DNA from: DATILL01 sp035476575
GTDB lineage: Bacteria > Actinomycetota > Actinomycetes > Mycobacteriales > JACQDL01
NCBI GenBank assembly: GCA_035476575.1
Contig: DATILL010000006.1
Location: 1 to 64,000 of the forward strand
DNA: 64,000 bases
Direction: 5' to 3'
A program made the translations under genes and the position numbers. This document shows, one piece after another, positions 59,543 to 64,000 of this stretch. The notes under the pieces were generated by a model. That model was not told the origin of the DNA, did not search any database, and saw nothing but the letters and a program-made list of their open reading frames with translations. How positions within the stretch are numbered: the first letter of the stretch is position 1; each line of letters starts with the position of its first letter.

Positions 59543-60412
59543 CTACCTGCCGAGGCGGTGGGTGAAGGGGATGGATCGCGGCCGGGGCGGCGAGCAGGAC
59601 ACAGTGCCGGCGAGAACGGTACGGGCGGGCGGGCAGGCTGGCGGCCAGGGCCAGGCACCCCGCCAGGCCGACGCCAGCGAGCGGGCGATGCCAGCGGGCG
59701 CGCCGCCGTGGCAGGCCCAGCGAGGCCGCGTTGCGATGCAGTAGTACAGCAGGACGGTGAACGCGCTGAACGCCACGGCTCCCCGCAGGCCACCGACGGC
59801 CACGATCGCCAGGATCACCGTCCCGGCGGCCAGCTCCGCCTGGTGCGGCACCCTTGTCCGGGGATGTACGGCGGCCAGCCAACGCGGCAGCGCCCCGTCG
59901 GCGCCCCCACCACGGCCACAGCAAGCACCACCAGCAGTACGGCGACCAGCACCCGCGTGACCCGGGCCGTCCTGGTGATCCCGGCCAGGTTCACCGCCGT
60001 CACCCCCACCACCGCCAGTACGGCGACCGGCCGCGGCTTCCCCGGCAGGAGATAGACGCCGACCGCCAGCGCCGCCGCCGCGCACGACGCGGTCTTCCCG
60101 GCCAGGAACGCGACGCCGGCCAGCCACCCCCACAGCGGTCCGAGCCGCTCCCGCCCGTACAGGTAGGTGCCACCCGAGCCCGGTATACCGCGCCGCCAGG
60201 TCCGCGCTCGCCGTCGCGTTGCAGTAGGCCACCACCGCGGCCAGCGCAAGCCCGGCCGCCCTGGCCGCCTCCGCCGCCGGGGCGAACACCACGAACACCC
60301 CGGTGCCCAGCATCGACCCCAGCCCGAGCACCACCGCGTCGCCCAGGCCGAGCCGCCGGGCCAGCCGCGACTCCGGCTCGCCGTCCGGGCCGGCAGGGGA
60401 CGCTACGGCCAC
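59543..60412 (-). pseudogene. APC-family amino acid permease, frameshifted
   Basis: GTG 60412 behind GGGGAGGT starts a permease N-terminus (RLGLGDAVVLGLGSMLGTGVFVVFAPAAEAA, LAAVVAYCNATASADLAARY). Near 60180 the frame shifts. The next part (GTYLYGRERLGPLWGWLAGVAFLAGKTASCAAAALAVGVYLLPGK, VAVLAVVGVTAVNLAGI) lies in another frame. It returns near 59890 to AGTVILAIVAVGGLRGAVAFSAFTVLLYYCIA, with material missing in between. About 290 frame codons remain where APC transporters have 430-480. At least two frameshifts and an internal deletion make it inactive. Upstream are the SIS and prk genes. Confidence 0.75.
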
Positions 60413-60552
60413 ACCTCCCCGGACCTGGCCTCGATCAGCCGAGGGCGGCGCTCGCGAAACGCCTCGACGCGCTCCAGCGCCCAGCCCGCCAACACCCAGC
60501 CTCCCGCCGCTCAGCCCTCCGGCGCGGCGGGCGGTACGCCGAAGCCTCGACG

Positions 60553-61227
60553 TCACCGTTCCCGCCGTCCTCTGGCAGGCAGGTGCCGCTGAACCGTGGC
60601 CCAGAGCTCATACCCGAGCAGCGCCTGGCTTTCCTGGATGCGGTGCACGCTCTGTGAGGCCACCACGAAGCAGTGGTCGACCTCCGGGGCCGCCGCCATC
60701 CGGCCGCCGTCGTAGCCGGCGAACCCGATCGTGAGCAGGCCGCGCCGGGACGCCTCGGCCAGCGCGCTCAGGAGGTCGTCGGAGCTGCCGCTCGTGGAGA
60801 TCGCCACCGCGATGTCGCGGGCATGCGCGTGCGCGATGATCTGCCGCGAGAACACCAGCTCGAACCCGACGTCGTTGCCCAGCGCGGTCACCACCGCCTG
60901 GTCAGCGGCGAGCGACAAGGCCGGCAGCGGGCGCCCGTCCAGCGGGCGGGCGAACAGCCCGGCCAGCGTCGCGGCGTCGGTCGAGCTGCCGCCGTTGCCG
61001 AAGGTGAACATCCGCCCGCCCTCGGCGAACCGCTCGGCCATCGCCGCTCCAGCCACCTCGATCAGCGCGGCACACTGCGCCAGCGTCGCCCGCTGCAGCG
61101 CGGCGCTCTCCCGCGCCTTGGCACGGGCCGACGTCGCGAGGTCGGCCAGCAGCGACTCGGCGTCCCGCTCGTCGCGCTGGATGAACGGGTAGAGGAACCC
61201 AGTCCGCTCGGCCCCCACGGAGCTCAC
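60553..61227 (-). CDS. GmhA-like SIS-domain sugar-phosphate isomerase
   Basis: 224 residues. LIEVAGAAMAERFAEGGRMFTFGNGGSSTDAATLAGLFARPL holds the phosphosugar-binding FGNGGSSTDA loop of GmhA (sedoheptulose-7-phosphate isomerase). ALGNDVGFELVFSRQIIAHAHARDIAVAISTSGSSDDLLSALAEA gives the second SIS signature. It differs from GmhA at the catalytic positions, so activity on sedoheptulose-7-phosphate is probable, not certain. In actinobacteria SIS proteins of this type also lie in hydrogenase accessory operons. It follows the SIS/HypC-like gene with a 4-base ATGA overlap and is last in the rpe-prk operon. Confidence 0.75.
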   Translation of the reverse strand: MSSVGAERTGFLYPFIQRDERDAESLLADLATSARAKARESAALQRATLAQCAALIEVAGAAMAERFAEGGRMFTFGNGGSSTDAATLAGLFARPLDGRPLPALSLAADQAVVTALGNDVGFELVFSRQIIAHAHARDIAVAISTSGSSDDLLSALAEASRRGLLTIGFAGYDGGRMAAAPEVDHCFVVASQSVHRIQESQALLGYELWATVQRHLPARGRRER

Positions 61228-62009
61228 GGCGCCACCTCCAGGTCACGCCGGGACAGCGCGGCCCCGGCGTGCACGAGCACCAGGTCGCCGGCTGACACCG
61301 GGGCGACGAGGGTGACGTCGACGCGCTCCTCGCCGGTCGCCGTACGGACCAGCGCGTCGCCGTACGTACGGCCCGGCGGCTCGACCACCTCGGCCAGCCG
61401 GCCCTCGTCGGCGCATTCCGCCGCTGGCCCGGTGAGCAGCCCGGGATGTTCGAAGCAGACGTGGGTGAGCTCCCAGAGCAGGTGGTACAGGAGCACGAAC
61501 CGGCCGGTCGCCGGGGCGAGGGGGTCCGGGTCGTCGATCCACAGCACGTGATCGGCCGCGCCCCGCGCCGGGCGGCCACCCGAGCCGATCCACAGGGTAT
61601 GCGCCCCCCACGCCGGTGCCCGCCGCATGATCTCGCCGACGGCGGGGTCATCGCCCGCGGCCACCGCGATGATCACGTCGCCGGTCCGGGCCGACACCCT
61701 GGCCTGCGCGACGATGTCGGGTCCGGTGATCGTCAGCGCCGGCAGCGCCCGCTTGCCCATGATCACCGGATGCACGAACTCTACGGCGACGTGGTGAGCA
61801 TGCGGCTCCCACCGCGGCGACACGCACCACAGGGTCGCGCCGGCATGGAACAGACGGGCGAGGGACAGCGCCGCGTCGGCGAGGTCAGCCGCCAAGCCCG
61901 TGTCGAGGAGGTCGGGCGCGATGCCCGTCGGGGCGCTCACGGCCGTCCCGCCGTCCGGGCCGACCGCTTGCGGAGACGCGCCTGGACACATGCCCTTCAC
62001 CTCATCCAC
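61224..62009 (-). CDS. SIS domain fused to a HypC/HupF-like C-terminus
   Basis: 261 residues from ATG 62009 (ATG 61991, with GAGGTG just upstream, is equally likely). The first ~185 residues are SIS-like (FHAGATLWCVSPRWEPHAHHVAVEFVHP, VSARTGDVIIAVAAGDDPAVGEIMRRAPAWGAHTLWIGSGG, ATGRFVLLYHLLWELTHVC). The last ~65 are HypC/HupF-like: CADEGRLAEVVEPPGRTYGDALVRTATGEERVDVTLVAPVSAGDLVLVHAGAALSR. HypC chaperones deliver the Fe(CN)2CO centre to [NiFe]-hydrogenases and normally start with an N-terminal MC; here the Cys lies after the SIS domain. The fusion links sugar-phosphate handling to hydrogenase maturation. It overlaps the GmhA-like gene by ATGA. Confidence 0.7.
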   Translation of the reverse strand: MDEVKGMCPGASPQAVGPDGGTAVSAPTGIAPDLLDTGLAADLADAALSLARLFHAGATLWCVSPRWEPHAHHVAVEFVHPVIMGKRALPALTITGPDIVAQARVSARTGDVIIAVAAGDDPAVGEIMRRAPAWGAHTLWIGSGGRPARGAADHVLWIDDPDPLAPATGRFVLLYHLLWELTHVCFEHPGLLTGPAAECADEGRLAEVVEPPGRTYGDALVRTATGEERVDVTLVAPVSAGDLVLVHAGAALSRRDLEVAP

Positions 62010-62124
62010 TCAACCGGACAGACCCATCGAGAGCTGGACCCTCGACACTAGCCGTCGCGGCGTTCCACCACGAACGGGGTCGGGACCCAACGCCGGCCAC
62101 GAGCTGCGGGCGCGCGGCGGCAGG

Positions 62125-63075
62125 TCAGCTCATGCTGTCCAGCAGGTGGTAGAGCAGCAGGAGCTGGGTGATCGCCAGCGGCTCGCTGCGCTCTCCGGAG
62201 TCGAGGACTCCCAGCGTCTGTGGCGGGTCGCCGACGCCCACGCCGAGCTGCGACCAGATGGCGTTCTCCACCACCTGGCTCTCCTCGCGCGGCCCATACC
62301 CGTGGATATGTAACGAGTCAACCGGGCGGCTGTCCTCGTCCCTGCCCAGCCGGAGATGGATGGCCCCGTGCGGGCCCTCGCCGAGAACCTTGTTCAGGTT
62401 CGGGTGCCGGATGGTCGACCGGAGCAGCAGCTCGGCCGACAGCGGCGTACCCGGCGGGTCGTCGCGACCCGGCGCTGGAGCGAACCGGACCACGATGTCG
62501 GCGTGGCTGCGCTGCGGGCGGATGAACTCCTCCGACTCCGCCTCCCGCCGGGCCAGCTCAGCGAGCACCTGGGTCTCGGCGTAGCCGCGCTTGGCGGTGT
62601 CGCGGTTGATCTTCCACTGCCGGCGGATCTGCTCCGGCGGGTTCAGGTAGACGCTGATGTCGAAGCAGGCGCGGGCCAGCTTCGTGTGCAGCGGCAGCAG
62701 GCCCTCGGCGATGACGAAGTCGCGGGGCTCGACCAGCTCGGGCCGGACGAGCTGACCGGTGTTGTGGTCGTAGACCGGCTTGAGGATCGGCCGGCCGGCG
62801 GACAGGAGCTGGAGGTGCTGCTCCAGGACCTCGACGTAGTTGCAGTCGGGGTGGAGCGCGGTGAACGGCAGGTTCTTGCGCTCCTCGCGGTCGTAGCGGT
62901 GGTAGTCGTCCACGCAGAACGACGTGATCCGCTCCGGCCCGAGAGCCTGGACGATGCCCTTCGTCAGGATCGTCTTGCCCGCCGCGCTGTCCCCCGCGAT
63001 GGCGAGCATGATCGGACGGCGGGTCGCCGTCTGCTGGGCTCCGGCACGCTCGATTCGCATTAGTTTGTGCGGCAT
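62125..63075 (-). CDS. prk: Phosphoribulokinase
   Basis: 316 residues from ATG 63075, chosen because GGGAGG lies 7 bp upstream. It converts ribulose 5-phosphate to ribulose 1,5-bisphosphate, the Calvin-cycle step before RuBisCO. Walker A IMLAIAGDSAAGKTILTKGI (~25), ITSFCVDDYHRYDREERK, LKPVYDHNTGQL, FVIAEGLLPLHTKLARACFDISVYLNPPEQIRRQWKINRDTAKRGY and RREAESEEFIRPQRSHADIVVRFAP are all characteristic of PRK and not of uridine kinase. Length is right for the bacterial class. It lies 68 bp after rpe and ~115 bp before the SIS/HypC gene, on the same strand. RuBisCO genes are not in the window. Confidence 0.85.
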   Translation of the reverse strand: MPHKLMRIERAGAQQTATRRPIMLAIAGDSAAGKTILTKGIVQALGPERITSFCVDDYHRYDREERKNLPFTALHPDCNYVEVLEQHLQLLSAGRPILKPVYDHNTGQLVRPELVEPRDFVIAEGLLPLHTKLARACFDISVYLNPPEQIRRQWKINRDTAKRGYAETQVLAELARREAESEEFIRPQRSHADIVVRFAPAPGRDDPPGTPLSAELLLRSTIRHPNLNKVLGEGPHGAIHLRLGRDEDSRPVDSLHIHGYGPREESQVVENAIWSQLGVGVGDPPQTLGVLDSGERSEPLAITQLLLLYHLLDSMS

Positions 63076-63142
63076 GCCGGGCCCTCCCACTTCGTCGGGC
63101 GCAGGTTACCCAGCGCGGCCTTGACGACCGCTTGAACGGTGC

Positions 63143-63886
63143 TCATGCGGCCGCTGTCGTGGCTGGCTTGCCTGCCTCCGTGGCGGCCACCGGCTCCGTG
63201 TCCGGGGCGGCCTCGGCAGCCAGCCGGCGCAGCTCCGCCACGGCGTCGCCGAGGTGGTCCCGCTCGCGGAACAGCGCGCTGCCGGCGCAGAAGGTGGTGG
63301 CGCCGGCCCGGGCGGCGGCGCCGATGGTGCTGGTGCTGATCCCGCCGTCCACCTCCAGCTCGATCTCCCGGCCGGTCCGGGCGATGAGCGCCCGGGCCTC
63401 GGCGATCTTCGGCTCCATCGAGGCCAGGTAGCTCTGCCCGCCGAACCCGGGGTTCACCGTCATGACCAGCAGCAGGTCCAGCAGGTCGGTGACGTGCTCG
63501 ACGGCGGACAGCGGCGTCGCCGGGTTGAGGGCCACCCCCGCGCGGACGCCGAGCTCGCGCACCGCAGCGAGGGTCCGGTGCAGGTGTCGGCACGCCTCGG
63601 CGTGGACGATGACCAGCTCGCAGCCGGCCTCGACCCAGCGGGGCAGCATGTGGTCGGGATCCACGACCATGAGGTGCGCCTCGAAGCCCAGCGAGACAAG
63701 CGGTCGGACCGAGGCGATGATGTCCGGGCCCATCGTGATGTTCGGGACGAACACACCGTCCATGACGTCCCACTGGATCCGGTCGACCCCGGCCTGCTCC
63801 AGCGCCCGGCAGTCGTCGCCGAGCCGGGAGAAGTCGGCGGGCAGCACGGATGGACAGATTCGCGGCGGTGGTGCGGTGAAGCCCAC
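63143..63886 (-). CDS. rpe: Ribulose-phosphate 3-epimerase
   Basis: 247 residues from GTG 63886, 7 bp after GGAGG; the frame runs further but without support. It interconverts ribulose and xylulose 5-phosphate in the pentose phosphate and Calvin cycles. TIM-barrel landmarks are ICPSVLPADFSRLGDDCRAL, RIQWDVMDGVFVPNITMGPDIIASVR (metal-binding Asp), LGFEAHLMVVDPDH (His), LLLVMTVNPGFGGQSYL and LEVDGGISTSTI (Asp and phosphate loop). The C-terminal ~20 residues (AATEAGKPATTAAA) are extra. With prk downstream it looks like part of a Calvin-cycle operon rather than the general pentose pathway copy. Confidence 0.9.
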   Translation of the reverse strand: MGFTAPPPRICPSVLPADFSRLGDDCRALEQAGVDRIQWDVMDGVFVPNITMGPDIIASVRPLVSLGFEAHLMVVDPDHMLPRWVEAGCELVIVHAEACRHLHRTLAAVRELGVRAGVALNPATPLSAVEHVTDLLDLLLVMTVNPGFGGQSYLASMEPKIAEARALIARTGREIELEVDGGISTSTIGAAARAGATTFCAGSALFRERDHLGDAVAELRRLAAEAAPDTEPVAATEAGKPATTAAA

Positions 63887-64000
63887 GCGGGCACCTCCGA
63901 TGGCTCGTCGAGAGTCCGAAGGTAGTTCGCAGGGCAACCACCGGGCACCCCCCGCGTGGGTGGACCCTCGGGGGGACGGTCCCAAGCACCACTTTATCGG
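63887..64000. other. Upstream region of rpe to the window edge
   Basis: About 115 bp with no gene supported. It holds the ribosome site of rpe and probably part of a promoter. Whether rpe is the first gene of its operon cannot be seen. Confidence 0.4.

Overview
The window is high-GC DNA with the gene content and GTG/GGAGG start style of a filamentous actinomycete: a 13E12-type HNH (DUF222) gene, a DUF3516 helicase, an Acg-like nitroreductase, a DUF559 protein, a DUF427 protein and a probable F420 enzyme. I cannot name the genus. No tRNA, rRNA or CRISPR array was recognised. An unusual number of genes are broken by single-base frameshifts or truncations, mainly at 26-34 kb, 38-39 kb, 44 kb, 53 kb and 59-60 kb. 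This is either real gene decay or assembly error.

Region by region. 0-5.2 kb is a mobile-element zone. It opens with the 3' end of a group II intron (domains V and VI) lying antisense inside a DUF4143-type ATPase gene. It also holds a complete three-gene transposon (zinc-ribbon/DUF6431-like protein, DDE transposase, ExeA/TniB-like ATPase) with TGTTGACC ends and an 8-bp target duplication. The transposon sits in a ~23-bp repeat array upstream of a second, internally deleted DUF4143 gene. 5.2-12.6 kb carries an NNMT-type methyltransferase, an alpha-oxoamine synthase, a 1090-aa membrane GAF-PAS-GGDEF-EAL protein, a nitroreductase and an acyl-carrier-like protein that lacks the phosphopantetheine serine. 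12.9-16.4 kb carries two paralogous membrane proteins, each an internal duplication, sharing a conserved upstream block. 16.5-21.9 kb is a compact module: TPR-CHAT protease, divergent subtilisin-like protease, ECF sigma factor and a 160-aa partner.

22-26 kb has a DUF559 protein, a small protein of unclear family and a copper-radical oxidase (galactose/glyoxal oxidase type) with beta-propeller-like repeats. 27.5-28.8 kb has a 40-codon charged peptide gene coupled by GTGA overlap to a PIMT-like O-methyltransferase, a candidate imiditide-type RiPP pair. 29-33.7 kb is mostly decayed genes around a membrane protein and a DUF3800-like protein. 33.8-44 kb holds a DUF3516 Ski2-like helicase, a surface membrane protein, a frameshifted HNH gene, an ABC exporter and a PfkB kinase divergent from a GH4 6-phospho-beta-glucosidase. 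Two clusters of one dispersed intergenic repeat fall here. 44-54 kb is dominated by a 2360-aa protein with several LamG-like domains.

54-64 kb carries a lipoprotein, DUF427, a class V aminotransferase, an NmrA-like reductase, a RloB-RloA (Toprim-like/AAA) putative defence operon and an APC-permease pseudogene. It ends in a minus-strand operon of ribulose-phosphate 3-epimerase, phosphoribulokinase, a SIS/HypC-like fusion and a GmhA-like SIS isomerase. That operon suggests a Calvin-cycle locus next to [NiFe]-hydrogenase maturation genes that would lie outside the window.

Short imperfect tandem repeats lie in the 5' regions of at least six genes here, which no annotated family explains.
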